A stretch of 64,000 nucleotides of DNA from Acidipropionibacterium thoenii DSM 20276 (GCF_000423445.1 NZ_AUHZ01000011.1:1-64000); one strand, 5' to 3'. Shown: positions 1 to 8,663, counted from the stretch's first letter. The notes: generated from the sequence alone by a model not told the origin. Numbers and translations: made by a program.

Positions 1-361
1 CGCAGCGGGGTTCTGGACCCGCGCGAACGCGTTCTTCACAGGCCTGGGCGTCACAGTCACCGCGGTGATGACCGACAACGGTTCCTGCTACCGGTCAGGC
101 GCCTTCGCTGACGCGCTCGGCGACCATGTGAAGCACAAGTGGACCCGGCCATACCGGCCGCAGACCAACGGCAAGGTCGAGCGGTTCAACCGCACCCTCG
201 CCGTCGAGTGGGCCTACGCGAAGCCCTACGCCAGCGAAGCCGAGCGCGCCGCAGCCTACGAGACCTGGCTCCATCACTACAATCACCACAGACCCCACAC
301 CGGGATCGGCGGCCAGACCCCCTCAGCCCGCGTTCACAACGTCACGGGGAAGTACATCTAG
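1..361 (+). mobile_element. Right part of an IS481-family insertion sequence
   Basis: The window opens inside an insertion sequence, of which only the transposase 3' part is visible. The left end lies outside the window. I could not define the right terminal inverted repeat: the transposase stop is directly followed by the lysozyme 3' end, so the IS border must lie very close to position 361 or have been lost. Confidence 0.6.
2..361 (+). CDS. IS481-family transposase, C-terminal fragment (5' end outside window)
   Basis: This is the C-terminal part of a DDE transposase with an integrase-core (rve) fold. Reading from base 2 the frame is open into the window edge, so the true start lies upstream. 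Visible signatures are VMTDNGSCY, which carries the second catalytic Asp, then RPYRPQTNGKVERFNRT with the catalytic Glu, and a closing HHYNHHRPHTGIGGQTP block. The order and wording are typical of IS481/IS3-like transposases of actinobacteria. The TAG stop overlaps the TAG stop of the convergent lysozyme gene through a shared CTAG. Whether the element is intact cannot be judged from here. Confidence 0.85.
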   Translation, partial: AAGFWTRANAFFTGLGVTVTAVMTDNGSCYRSGAFADALGDHVKHKWTRPYRPQTNGKVERFNRTLAVEWAYAKPYASEAERAAAYETWLHHYNHHRPHTGIGGQTPSARVHNVTGKYI

Positions 362-1950
362 TGAGTGCGGATCTCGGTGACCTTGCCGTTCTGATACGCC
401 AGGACGTAACCGTTGGAGAAGTTCTGGCGGGTCTGGCGGCCTTGGTGGTACTCGTTGCTCACCGGGCGCCCGTACCGGCTCTTCTCGGATCCACGTAAGG
501 TCCACGTCTTGTAGATGGCCCCGCGGACCGGGAAGGTTTTGCCGTCGATTCCCCAGGTGATGGCGCCGGCCTCGAACCAGCTCATTCGGCGCACCCCGCC
601 AGCTCGGCCGTTGACCTCATCGGATTTCGGCAGTCCCATCGCCGAGACCCCGCCGATCGACTGGAAGGTCGACCAGATGGCTCCCCGGATCAGGTAGGCA
701 TGGCCTCGCCCGGGGTTGTTGAGGATCCCGCCCTTCTGGAAGGTCACCCTCGAGTCGCCGTCGCTGGTGGCATAGCCCAACGAGCTGAGGGCGGTTGAGA
801 TGCCCAGTGACCGCCACTTGGTGGAGATCGCGCCGTGGAACTCGTGGGCTCCGGTGGCCCGGCTGTACGTGACGACGCCGTTGCGGAAGAACTGATAGGA
901 CCCGCCATCAGGAAGGTTGACCATCGGTGCCGTCGGGGCGCCCAGGAGGTTTCGTGCCACGGCGTACTTCGCCCCGATCGGGCCCGTCGTGGGATAGCCG
1001 GGAGCAGGGCTCGGTACGGACGCCAGTGCCGCCAGCTGTGTCGAGGAGCCGTTGAACTGGTTCTGATCGAACGGCGCGTCCGAGTACTGCCAGACGGTGT
1101 GGACCTGCCAGCCCATGGGCAGCGTCGAGGGCGCCGAGCGGTACGACGCGATCCACAGCAGATTCGTGGCCGCGAGGTTGGTTCCCACGCACATGTCCCA
1201 CCAGCTCCGTGAGGTGTAGATGATCGGGTAGCGGCCCCATCGTGCGGCGTAGTAGCTGTCGAAGCTGGTGATCCAGGCGGTCATCTGGGACTGGCTCAGC
1301 CCGTAGCAGTCTCCGCCGCTGTACGGGTTGTACTCCAGGTCGAGAGCCCCAGGAAGGGTTCTCCCGTCGGCTGTCCAACCACCTCCGTTGTCGGAGAAGT
1401 ACCTCGCCTGGTCGGCCCCCGAGGAGGAACTCGGAATGGCGAAGTGATACCTGCCGTGCAGCAGCCCGGTCTGAGAGGCGCCGGAGGCCTGGGTGGTGGA
1501 CAGCGGATTGGTGTAGGTGTGGCCCTCGGTGGCCTTGACCCAGACGAAGCGGTAGCCAGCTGCCCAGCGGGAGGCCCAGTGGACGGTGCCGTCGTGGCTG
1601 CTGACGTCGAGCCCCGGGACTCCGGTGAGGGTGGTGACCGCAGTGCTGCTCCGCAGGCCCCGGACCGCAGCCGGCGCCTGCTCGTTGGCGCGGATCTGTG
1701 AGCCCATGGCGTGGTCGCCGGCGGTGCTCTGCGAGCTCTGGTCATCAGACGTGGTGGGGCTGGCAGTGCTGTCCGGGTCGGCGGTGCTCTGCGGGTTGGC
1801 AGGGCTGGTTAATGTAGAACTGCCGGTCGGCGTCGGACTGGGCGTCGTGGCCGGTGAGGCGAGGGCGACGGTCGGTGCGACCGTGGTCAACAGCGTGGCG
1901 GTGATGAGGGCCGTAAGAAGCGATGTGTGCCCATGTCTGCCAGTGCGCAT
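358..1950 (-). CDS. Secreted GH25 lysozyme with LGFP repeats
   Basis: A muramidase that should cleave the MurNAc-GlcNAc bond of peptidoglycan outside the cell. The 530-residue product begins with a signal peptide (basic MRTGRHGH, hydrophobic core, likely cut after ALA near residue 31), followed by a Ser/Thr/Pro-rich linker to about residue 110. The GH25 barrel spans about 112-310 and starts with GLDVSSHDG; ALDLEY supplies the acidic catalytic pair. The C-terminal 200 residues are LGFP repeats (for example GPIGAKYAVARNLLGAP and GLPKSDE), which tether proteins to the actinobacterial wall. The ATG is preceded by GGAAGGG. The gene could serve in wall remodelling or as an exported bacteriolysin. 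Confidence 0.9.
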   Translation of the reverse strand: MRTGRHGHTSLLTALITATLLTTVAPTVALASPATTPSPTPTGSSTLTSPANPQSTADPDSTASPTTSDDQSSQSTAGDHAMGSQIRANEQAPAAVRGLRSSTAVTTLTGVPGLDVSSHDGTVHWASRWAAGYRFVWVKATEGHTYTNPLSTTQASGASQTGLLHGRYHFAIPSSSSGADQARYFSDNGGGWTADGRTLPGALDLEYNPYSGGDCYGLSQSQMTAWITSFDSYYAARWGRYPIIYTSRSWWDMCVGTNLAATNLLWIASYRSAPSTLPMGWQVHTVWQYSDAPFDQNQFNGSSTQLAALASVPSPAPGYPTTGPIGAKYAVARNLLGAPTAPMVNLPDGGSYQFFRNGVVTYSRATGAHEFHGAISTKWRSLGISTALSSLGYATSDGDSRVTFQKGGILNNPGRGHAYLIRGAIWSTFQSIGGVSAMGLPKSDEVNGRAGGVRRMSWFEAGAITWGIDGKTFPVRGAIYKTWTLRGSEKSRYGRPVSNEYHQGRQTRQNFSNGYVLAYQNGKVTEIRTH

Positions 1951-2007
1951 GAATACCCTTCCGGGAGTGGGACGCGCTCATCCTATTGGGTGGCCTCCCG
2001 GGCCGGA

Positions 2008-2940
2008 TCACCAGGTGGTGACCAGCCTGATCCGCTGCACGTCCAGGGCGTCGAGCCAGGCCGGGTCGCGCAGCAGCCGGGCCTCCCAGACCCGCTTGTC
2101 CCAGCCTCGGCCGAAGTGGCGCCTGGCCCAGGTGGACTCGGCTCCCGGGTGCAGGAAGATCTCGCTGGTTCCCTCGGGCAGGTGGGCCAGCAGCCACAGG
2201 TACTGGGCGCGCATCGCGGCGTAGTTGGGGATGAGGCCGCGCGGGAAGGGATTGGTGGTCGATTCCTCGGGCAGTGCCACTTCGGAGTGGTCGGCCAGTG
2301 CCACTGCTGCGGTGTGGCGGCGCCTCAACCACGGCGGCAGATAGGGCCCGGCCAGCAGCCGGGTGGAGCGGGGCAGCCGGAAGCCGAGCTGGTGATGCTG
2401 GCAGAAGTCGACGGCGACCTCCATCGGGCCCCGGTTGTCCGGTCGGCGGCCCGTCGCGGTCGACCGGGTCGCGGCAGACCTCGGGTCGCTCGGGAGTGGG
2501 GGAGCAGGTGGGGTGTGCAGCCCGTAGAGGGTGCCGCAGTGGGAGTCCAGCCTGATGGGGCGGAGGCCGAGCTCGACGGCTCGGTCGTACTGGGCCTGGA
2601 GTTCCTCGGCGATGATCCAGGGGTCGGCGCGCTTCTCGGCGAGGGCGGCGCTGACTGGAAGGATGCCATCTGGCTCTGCGAGTCGGCGTCCGGCCTCCGA
2701 CAGCGGCTGCCAGCCGTCGCGGCCTCGTTCGGAGTTGGTGGCGAAGTGCAGGCTGACAGCGCATCTCCCCTGGTCGGCGAGCTGGGCCAGGGCGGCGGTG
2801 CGGGTGGGGGACAGGTCCGCGGCCAGTGCGAGCACCGTGGTCGAGGTCAGACATCCCTCGTCGATGAGTTCGAGCACCAGGTCGGCCGAGGCCGGGTCGT
2901 AGCCGAAGTCGTCGGCGTTGATCACCAGGCTGCGGTCCAC
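2008..2940 (-). CDS. YdjC/ChbG-family carbohydrate deacetylase
   Basis: The 310-residue protein belongs to the YdjC (ChbG/HpnK) family of metal-dependent deacetylases that remove N-acetyl groups from oligosaccharides. Visible motifs are NADDFG at the N-terminus (metal-binding Asp), LDSHCGTLYG in the middle (metal His) and EIFLHPGAE near the C-terminus (His). Length fits the family. It starts at GTG with no close, strong ribosome binding site. It lies just downstream of, and is oriented like, the lysozyme gene, so a role in amino-sugar or wall-fragment use is possible; the true substrate cannot be read from sequence. Confidence 0.82.
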   Translation of the reverse strand: MDRSLVINADDFGYDPASADLVLELIDEGCLTSTTVLALAADLSPTRTAALAQLADQGRCAVSLHFATNSERGRDGWQPLSEAGRRLAEPDGILPVSAALAEKRADPWIIAEELQAQYDRAVELGLRPIRLDSHCGTLYGLHTPPAPPLPSDPRSAATRSTATGRRPDNRGPMEVAVDFCQHHQLGFRLPRSTRLLAGPYLPPWLRRRHTAAVALADHSEVALPEESTTNPFPRGLIPNYAAMRAQYLWLLAHLPEGTSEIFLHPGAESTWARRHFGRGWDKRVWEARLLRDPAWLDALDVQRIRLVTTW

Positions 2941-3039
2941 GGCCCCATCGTGCCCCTCAGGTCAAGAGCGGCCGCGGCGACGGGTATCGCCAGTACCGCG
3001 CGCACTCGCTGACACCACTGATGGACAGGACAGACGAAT

Positions 3040-3582
3040 TCACTTGTGATGCGGGTCCTGGATGATCCGTTGCAGACTGTGCACGACCTGCGACATCGAC
3101 GGGTGGTTCGGGGCGAGCGCGCCGTGAAGAGTGAGGCCCTCGATGTAGGCGTCGACGTCACGGGCGAGGTCGGGCGGGAGATGGCGTTCGAGGGCGGTCC
3201 GGCTGCGCTGCATCCACTGTTCAGTGATGTCGCGGAACTCCGGGCGCCGGGCGGCGATCGTGTACAGCTCGTGGTTGAGGACCAGATCGCCGGCGTCGTC
3301 GCGGATGCCGCTCATGATGACGCCGGCGATCGCAGCGATCACCGAGTCCGTCCCCTCGGCCTCGGCGAGCGCGCTCTCCAGCGGCCCGCTCGCCCGCTCC
3401 GCGAACCGCTCGAACGCCTGATGGAGGAGGTCGTCCATGCCGGTGAAGTGGTAGGTCATCGACCCCAGGGGGACGCCGGCCTCCTCCGCGACCTTGCGGT
3501 GGGAGACGCCGGTGACGCCGTCGCGGGCGATCACGGCCAGGCATGCGTCGATGATGACGCTCTTGCGGTCTGCGTAAGTCAT
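3040..3582 (-). CDS. TetR-family transcriptional regulator
   Basis: A 180-residue repressor. The helix-turn-helix is at residues 10-55 (VIARDGVTGVSHRKVAEEAGVP, then GSMTYHFTGMDDLLHQAF, the usual TetR recognition helix and linker). The rest is a helical ligand-binding domain without a recognisable specificity. Its ATG overlaps the stop of the upstream acetyltransferase gene as ATGA, so the two are translationally coupled. The only nearby palindromes, at 4169-4201, lie over the promoters of this operon and of the divergent DUF1349 gene. They are the probable operators, making the regulator autoregulatory. Confidence 0.88.
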   Translation of the reverse strand: MTYADRKSVIIDACLAVIARDGVTGVSHRKVAEEAGVPLGSMTYHFTGMDDLLHQAFERFAERASGPLESALAEAEGTDSVIAAIAGVIMSGIRDDAGDLVLNHELYTIAARRPEFRDITEQWMQRSRTALERHLPPDLARDVDAYIEGLTLHGALAPNHPSMSQVVHSLQRIIQDPHHK

Positions 3583-4166
3583 CGCGCTGGCACCTCCCGG
3601 ATGACGCGTGCTGGATTGCCGACTGCGACGCAGTTCGGCGGAACATCGCGGGTGACGACCGCGCCGGCACCGATCACGGAGTTCTCTCCGATGCTGACCC
3701 CGGGGCAGACGATCACCCCGCCGCCCAGCCAGACGTTGTCGCCGATCATGATGGGGCGCGCGGCCTCCAGCTTCGCCCGCCGTGGCTCTGCCTCGACCGG
3801 ATGGATCGGCGTGAGTAATTGCACGTTCGGGCCGATCTGACAGTCCGCACCGATCGTGGTCGTCGCGATGTCCAGCGCTGTCAGGTTGTAGTTGACGAAG
3901 GTGCGGTCGCCGATCACGATGTTCCTGCCGAGATCGACCTGAACGGGCGGACGCACCTCGACATCGGCACCCAGGCGCCCGAACAGCTCTGCCTGGAGCG
4001 GGCGGACATCCTCGCCGGCCAGGTCGGCCCGCTGGATGGCGCGCATGAGAGCGCGTGCTCTGGCCGCGATCGCCGAGATCTCCTCATCGCCCCAGACGTA
4101 CCAGTCGCCGGCGCGCATCCGCTCCGCCTGGCTCCGGTCGTCATCGGCACCCTCACCCATCATCAT
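3579..4166 (-). CDS. Sugar O-acetyltransferase, maltose/galactoside acetyltransferase type (left-handed beta helix)
   Basis: A 195-residue hexapeptide-repeat acetyltransferase, similar in layout to LacA/Maa/NodL: N-terminal helical Mac region (MRAGDWYVW, then ARALMRAIQRA), then hexapeptide coils (IVIGDRTFVNYN, TIGADCQIGPNVQLLTPIHPVEAEPR with the catalytic His, IGDNVWLGGGVIVCPGVSIGENSVIGAGAVVTRDVPPN) and a C-terminal NPARVIRE. It would transfer acetyl from acetyl-CoA to a sugar hydroxyl. I place the start at the first of three consecutive ATGs (4166); it has no Shine-Dalgarno but has TACGAT 7 nt upstream, as in leaderless genes. It is the first gene of a two-gene operon with the TetR gene. Confidence 0.86.
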   Translation of the reverse strand: MMMGEGADDDRSQAERMRAGDWYVWGDEEISAIAARARALMRAIQRADLAGEDVRPLQAELFGRLGADVEVRPPVQVDLGRNIVIGDRTFVNYNLTALDIATTTIGADCQIGPNVQLLTPIHPVEAEPRRAKLEAARPIMIGDNVWLGGGVIVCPGVSIGENSVIGAGAVVTRDVPPNCVAVGNPARVIREVPAR

Positions 4167-4168
4167 GT

Positions 4169-4201
4169 GTACGATCGTACCAAAAAGTTGTACAGTCGTA
4201 C
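4169..4201. promoter_or_regulatory. Paired TetR-type operators over two face-to-face promoters
   Basis: GTACGATCGTAC (4169-4180) is a perfect 12-bp palindrome and GTACAGTCGTAC (4190-4201) a near-perfect second one; their starts are 21 bp apart, close to two helical turns. Each covers a -10-like hexamer: TACGAT (minus strand, 4179-4174) 7 nt before the acetyltransferase ATG, and TACAGT (4191-4196) 7 nt before the DUF1349 ATG. That the adjacent TetR protein binds here is inference. Confidence 0.7.
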
Positions 4202-4203
4202 GC

Positions 4204-4815
4204 ATGACAGCGACTTCCCCATCTGACCGCCCCGTGCGGCACATTGACTGGTCCGAAGGTACCTGGACGAACCCGCCGGCCGACGTCCAGGTGTCCTCCG
4301 ATGGCATCCTCCATGCGACAGCGGTGGAGGGCAGCGACGCCTGGCGGCACACCTCCTACGGCTTCGTGCACGACACGGAGCATGCGCTCGTCGCGCCCTT
4401 TGCACCCGGCTCCTCGATGGAGGTCGAGTTCGGCACCCCCTTCTCCCAGCAGTTCGACCAGGCCGGGATCTTCGTCCGTGCCTCCGACGAGCGCTGGGTG
4501 AAGGCAGGCATCGAGTTCGCCGATGGTGTCCCGCAGATCGGCGCCGTCGTCACCGACGGACGGTCCGACTGGTCGGCGACCCGCGCACCCGAGTGGATCG
4601 ACACGCGAGCGGTGTTCCGGGTCAGTTGGGCCGACGATGCTCTGACGATTCGCGCACGCCGCACCGGGACCGACTGGCAGCTCGTCCGCGTGCTGCCCTT
4701 CGATGCGCAGGCCGGCGTGAGCGCGGGTCCATTCCTCTGCGCACCGACACGGTTCGGTCTCACGGTCCCCTTCCTCGACTGGCGTTCGGGTGAGCAGGAC
4801 AGCTCGCTGCACTGA
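4204..4815 (+). CDS. DUF1349 domain protein (concanavalin-like fold)
   Basis: A 203-residue cytosolic protein with the DUF1349 pattern: W-rich strands, SYGFVHDTEHALVAPFAPGSSMEVEF, FDQAGIFVRASDERWVKAGIEFADGVPQIGAVVT and a closing VPFLDWRSG. DUF1349 proteins adopt a lectin/glucanase-like jelly roll, but their activity is unknown. The ATG at 4204 has no ribosome binding site and sits 7 nt after TACAGT, so it looks leaderless. It diverges from the acetyltransferase-tetR operon and shares the operator region, suggesting co-induction with a sugar-modifying enzyme. No signal peptide is visible. Confidence 0.8.
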   Translation: MTATSPSDRPVRHIDWSEGTWTNPPADVQVSSDGILHATAVEGSDAWRHTSYGFVHDTEHALVAPFAPGSSMEVEFGTPFSQQFDQAGIFVRASDERWVKAGIEFADGVPQIGAVVTDGRSDWSATRAPEWIDTRAVFRVSWADDALTIRARRTGTDWQLVRVLPFDAQAGVSAGPFLCAPTRFGLTVPFLDWRSGEQDSSLH

Positions 4816-4838
4816 CAGGCGGGCCGTCCTCACTCCTC

Positions 4839-5714
4839 TCAGCTGACGGTCTCGGGCAGCAGCCCGACCAGTTTCGACGCCGAGATCTCGGCATGCGTAC
4901 CAGTGATCACCGAGACGATCCACGGTGGACAGTCGGGCGGCAGCGAGAGGCAGACAAGTCCGGCGGCCTGGGGTTTGTCGACCACGTGATGGGGGACCAG
5001 TGCGATGCCCAGTCCCCGGTGCACCAGATCGATGAGAGTGTGCACATCGTCCACGATGCACCCCATTCGCCGCCTGATCCCCTGCGCCCGGCAGGTGGCG
5101 TCGTTGAGGGATCGGATCCCCCACGACTCCCGGAAGTCGATGAACTCGAGATCTGTCAGCTCGTGCCACTGGGCATCGGTTCGCGAGGCCAGCCGATGGC
5201 CCGGCGGAACCATCGCGACGATGGGCTCGCGACCGATCTCGGCGCTGGTGACGGCGCCCAGATGCTCGGTCGTGGCGACGAAGGCGGCGTCCAGCAGACC
5301 GCTGTGGACCTGGTCGACGAGATCGTGGGATCCGGCCTGGGTGAACTGGATGTCGACCAGTGGGTATCGACGACGGAACCGTTCCAGCAGATCCGGCACG
5401 TCGACCAGTCCGAGGCACTGCTCGGCCCCGACCCGCAGCCGACCGGAGAGCGTCTGGGTCGCACCCACCGCGGCATCGCGAGCGGCCGCCGCCTGGGCGA
5501 GGGCTTGGCGGGCGAAGGGCAGGAAGGCGCGTCCCGCGTCGGTGAGTGAGACCTGCCTGGTGGTCCGCGCGAACAACTGCGAGGACAGCTCCTTCTCCAG
5601 GCTGCGGATGGCTGCCGACAGGCCTGACTGGGAGACCTGGCAGACGGCCGCCGCTCTGGTGAACTGTTGCTCGTCGGCCAGGGTGACGACGTACTCCAAC
5701 TGACGCAATTCCAT
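4839..5714 (-). CDS. LysR-family transcriptional regulator
   Basis: A 291-residue LTTR. The N-terminal winged helix (MELRQLEYVVTLADEQQFTRAAAVCQVSQSGLSAAIRSLEKEL) has the classic LysR spacing, followed by a linker helix and a periplasmic-binding-like effector domain (LRVGAEQCLG, then VDIQFTQAGSHDL). It diverges from the aldo-keto reductase gene at 5930, the usual arrangement for an LTTR and its target. The 215-bp gap between them would contain the operator, but I cannot define a clear T-N11-A box. The effector is unknown. Confidence 0.88.
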   Translation of the reverse strand: MELRQLEYVVTLADEQQFTRAAAVCQVSQSGLSAAIRSLEKELSSQLFARTTRQVSLTDAGRAFLPFARQALAQAAAARDAAVGATQTLSGRLRVGAEQCLGLVDVPDLLERFRRRYPLVDIQFTQAGSHDLVDQVHSGLLDAAFVATTEHLGAVTSAEIGREPIVAMVPPGHRLASRTDAQWHELTDLEFIDFRESWGIRSLNDATCRAQGIRRRMGCIVDDVHTLIDLVHRGLGIALVPHHVVDKPQAAGLVCLSLPPDCPPWIVSVITGTHAEISASKLVGLLPETVS

Positions 5715-5929
5715 TCAGTGATCGCATCTCTCAATCGAATGGTTCCGAGGTGTTTTGCTTGCATGTGGCGGCTGCCTACTGTGATCCATGAGGACACCCC
5801 GCACCTGGAATGGTGACTCAGTGCCACGGCGCCGCACCGGCTCCCGTCGCGATGAGATCGGCCGGTCGTCTGTCACCGAATGACCGAACGTCCCACCCCC
5901 AGCACCACACCACGCAGAAAGGCATCGTC

Positions 5930-6868
5930 ATGAAGACCTTCCCTCTCCCGGGAACGAGCATCCTCGCTCCGAATGTCGTCCTCGGACTCATGCGCATCGC
6001 CGACAAGTCCGATGAGGAGATCCGCGCCCTGGTTCACGAGGCGCGCGACGCCGGCATCGACTTCTTCGACCATGCCGATGTCTACGGAAACGAGCTGTAC
6101 CAGTGTGAGCGCCGCTTCGCCGAGGCCATGCGGCTGACCCCCTCTGAGCGCGACGAGATCACGATCCAGACCAAGGCCGGGATCGTCAAGCAGGACGGGC
6201 CGTACTTCGATTTCTCCTACGACCACATCATCGAGTCGGTCGACGGCTCACTGAAGGCCCTCGGTACCGACCGCATCGACATCCTTCTGCTGCACCGCCC
6301 CGACGCACTCGTCGAGCCGGAGGAGGTCGCCCGCGTCTTCGACGATCTGGAGGCCGCCGGCAAGGTCCTTCACTTCGGCGTCTCCAACCACACGCCACGA
6401 CAGATCGACCTGCTACGCAAGTTCGTGCGCCAGCCGATCGTCGCCAATCAGTTGCAGCTGTCCATCACCCATGAGCCGATCATCGCCCAGGGGCTGGCGG
6501 CGAACATGGTGGGAGAATCCCAGTCGGCGACCCTCGACGGTGGTGGAATCCTCGACTACTGCCGGGTCAACGACATCACCGTCCAGGCGTGGTCGCCCTT
6601 CCAGGCGGGGTTCTTCAACGGGGTGTTCCTCGGATCCCCCGAGTACCCGGAGCTCAACAAGGTCATCGACCGGTTGGCAGAGCTCCACGACGTGCCGCCG
6701 ATGGCCATCGCCACGGCGTGGATCACGCGTCATCCCGCTCAGATGCAGGTGGTGCTCGGCACGACGAATCCCGACCGGGTGTCGGAGGCGGCCAGGGGAT
6801 CCGATCTGGAGCTCACAAGGGCGGAGTGGTACGAAATGTTCCGCGCCTCCGGTCATCTCATCCCGTGA
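5930..6868 (+). CDS. Aldo-keto reductase, YdhF-like
   Basis: A 312-residue NADPH-dependent oxidoreductase with an AKR TIM barrel. Active-site residues are visible: Asp and Tyr in DFFDHADVYG, Lys in IQTKAG and His in LLLHRPDAL. The C-terminal QVVLGTTNPDRV region matches cofactor binding. The opening ILAPNVVLGLMRIADKSDEEIRAL resembles the E. coli YdhF group. I start at ATG 5930, where the AKR homology begins; earlier in-frame starts lie in the promoter gap. The divergent LysR gene probably regulates it. The natural substrate is not predictable. Confidence 0.88.
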   Translation: MKTFPLPGTSILAPNVVLGLMRIADKSDEEIRALVHEARDAGIDFFDHADVYGNELYQCERRFAEAMRLTPSERDEITIQTKAGIVKQDGPYFDFSYDHIIESVDGSLKALGTDRIDILLLHRPDALVEPEEVARVFDDLEAAGKVLHFGVSNHTPRQIDLLRKFVRQPIVANQLQLSITHEPIIAQGLAANMVGESQSATLDGGGILDYCRVNDITVQAWSPFQAGFFNGVFLGSPEYPELNKVIDRLAELHDVPPMAIATAWITRHPAQMQVVLGTTNPDRVSEAARGSDLELTRAEWYEMFRASGHLIP

Positions 6869-6881
6869 TGACCGGAGTGCC

Positions 6882-7436
6882 TCAGCTGGGCTGCCAGCCC
6901 TCCGGTGGGTCCTCCCCGACCAGTCCGTCGATCGACTCGCGGATGAGGTCGGCGTGGCCGGTGTGTCGGCCGTACTCCTCGACCAGGTCGCAGACGAACC
7001 GGCGCAGGGTCGGCCGCTGGCCCTGCCAGGTGACCTCGGTGAGCTGGTCCAGGCCGCCGTCGTCGAGCAGTTCATCGAGGCGACGCCGTGACGCCGCCAC
7101 GGTGGAGTCGTAGAGCGCGTAGAGCTCGGCGGGGGAGTCGTTGGCCGCGGAATGGAAGTCCCAGTCGGCGTCGGCCTCCCAGTCGACGGAGGTCCACGGC
7201 TCACCGGGGTCGAGTCGGTAGGTCTTCCAGGTGAACTGGGTGGCCTCCACGAAGGACAGGTGCTTGAGCAGGCCGCCGAGGGTGAGCTCGGAGGAGCTGA
7301 TCCGGGCATTGAGCTGATCGGCGTTCAGTCCGCCGGCCTTCCACCTGAAGGTGGCGCGCAGTCGGTCGAGCATGCCGATCAGGTGCTCGCGTTCGGTGCC
7401 GGCCAGCGGCGGTTCGATGGGCCAGGTCTCGGTCAT
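6882..7436 (-). CDS. DinB-like protein (DUF664 family)
   Basis: A 184-residue four-helix-bundle protein of the DinB/mycothiol-dependent superfamily, DUF664 branch. Characteristic segments are REHLIGMLDRLRATFRWKAGGL, LTLGGLLKHLSFVEATQF (first metal-type His) and LVEEYGRHTGHADLIRESIDG (the later His pair), which together can form a three-His metal site. Members are thought to be thiol-dependent transferases or isomerases, but few have known functions. It is convergent with the aldo-keto reductase gene. No operon partner suggests a role. Confidence 0.8.
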   Translation of the reverse strand: MTETWPIEPPLAGTEREHLIGMLDRLRATFRWKAGGLNADQLNARISSSELTLGGLLKHLSFVEATQFTWKTYRLDPGEPWTSVDWEADADWDFHSAANDSPAELYALYDSTVAASRRRLDELLDDGGLDQLTEVTWQGQRPTLRRFVCDLVEEYGRHTGHADLIRESIDGLVGEDPPEGWQPS

Positions 7437-7484
7437 CCGGCCACGGTAGCGAGGGGTCGGGTCACAGCCATGGGCCGGATGGGC

Positions 7485-8663
7485 TCAGTGCAGGGCCATC
7501 GGATGGACGGTCGCGCGGACCAGCCGGGCAGGCCCGGCGGCGGTCAGTCGCATACCGGTGGCGCCCGGGCCGGGGCGGATGGCCGAGGTGATCGTGGTCA
7601 GACCGTCGGGGCTGAACACCTCGACGCGATCGGCGTCGGCGATGATCCGCAGCCACACCCGTCGCATCACGCCGAGGCTGGATGCCGGCCAGCGCACAGT
7701 GGTCGAGGCGCTGCTGGCGCGCAGCAGCTGTTCGGCGGGCACTCCCGGTCCGGGGTGCGGGGTGGTGAACCACTGGGTGAACTCGGTGGCCCCGCTCTGG
7801 CTGCGGTCCAGTGTCAGCGAGCCCTCGGCGGGGCGCCACACGATGTCGGTGTGGACTCTCGAGTCGCAGCGCACCTGGAGGATGACGGCGGCGCAGTGGT
7901 CGTAGGCCGAGGCCTCCAGTTCGACCTCCGCGTCGATCGACTGGCCCCCGAGGCCCGACAGCGGGTCGCAGCAGGCGGTGATGGGCTGGCCGGTGACGGT
8001 GCGGGTGGCGGCCAGCTGGCCGGTGACCTCGGTGAGCGGGTGGCAGCTCAGACGCGGGCCCGCCGGGGTGCGCACCAGGGCGAGTTCGCGGGTGGTGCAG
8101 GATGCCGGCATCCCGGGGACGGGCCCGCCGCAGGAGGTCGCGGTGAGGTGGGGGTAGTCCTCGTTGCCGAGGGTGGCGATCATGGTCCGGCGGCCGGTGG
8201 CCGCATCCAGATGGCTGACCGGGCGGTAGAGGTCGCGGCCGAGGTCGACGCGCAGCACCTGTTCGGGTCGGGTGTCCGGGGTGAAGCGGCGGCCGTCCCA
8301 GTTGCCGACGGCGTACCGGGTGGTTGAGCCGTTGGTCTGCGGGGCGGCGGTGGAGGTCCACCACAGGACCCACCTGGTGACGCCGTGCAGCGACAGCGGG
8401 AAGAGGTCGGGGTGGCTGAGGTTGCCGCCGTCATGCCATCGGGGGCCGCCGAAGCTGCCCGACGGCGTCCACGAGAGCTGGTCGGAGGAGATCTGGAACT
8501 GCAGACGATCGCCCAGCGGGGTGATCCTCACCCACTGGCGGTGGGCGTCGTCGCGGATGATCCGCGGATCGCCCGAGGCCGAGGCGACGGTGGGCTCGCC
8601 GGGTCGCGAACCCTCAACAGTCCCAAGCATGCTCTCCCATCCCTGCCATAGTTCCCTGTCCAA
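7485..8663 (-). CDS. N-terminally truncated GH32-like (fructosidase/levanase) protein
   Basis: About 392 residues from a TTG, or 381 from ATG 8630, which has GGGAG just upstream. The middle matches GH32 beta-propeller enzymes: GDPRIIRDDAHRQWVRI stands where the RDP motif is expected, then FQISSDQLSW, then SHPDLFPL where ECPDLFPL is expected, then YAVGNWDGRRFTPDT and GMPASCTTRELALVR, and a C-terminal beta-sandwich. The first blade with the WMNDPNG nucleophile is absent, and the acid/base Glu of ECP appears as Ser. An in-frame TAA lies directly upstream of the TTG, and only 108 bp separate it from the histidine kinase gene. It is probably a non-catalytic remnant. Confidence 0.7.
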   Translation of the reverse strand: MDRELWQGWESMLGTVEGSRPGEPTVASASGDPRIIRDDAHRQWVRITPLGDRLQFQISSDQLSWTPSGSFGGPRWHDGGNLSHPDLFPLSLHGVTRWVLWWTSTAAPQTNGSTTRYAVGNWDGRRFTPDTRPEQVLRVDLGRDLYRPVSHLDAATGRRTMIATLGNEDYPHLTATSCGGPVPGMPASCTTRELALVRTPAGPRLSCHPLTEVTGQLAATRTVTGQPITACCDPLSGLGGQSIDAEVELEASAYDHCAAVILQVRCDSRVHTDIVWRPAEGSLTLDRSQSGATEFTQWFTTPHPGPGVPAEQLLRASSASTTVRWPASSLGVMRRVWLRIIADADRVEVFSPDGLTTITSAIRPGPGATGMRLTAAGPARLVRATVHPMALH

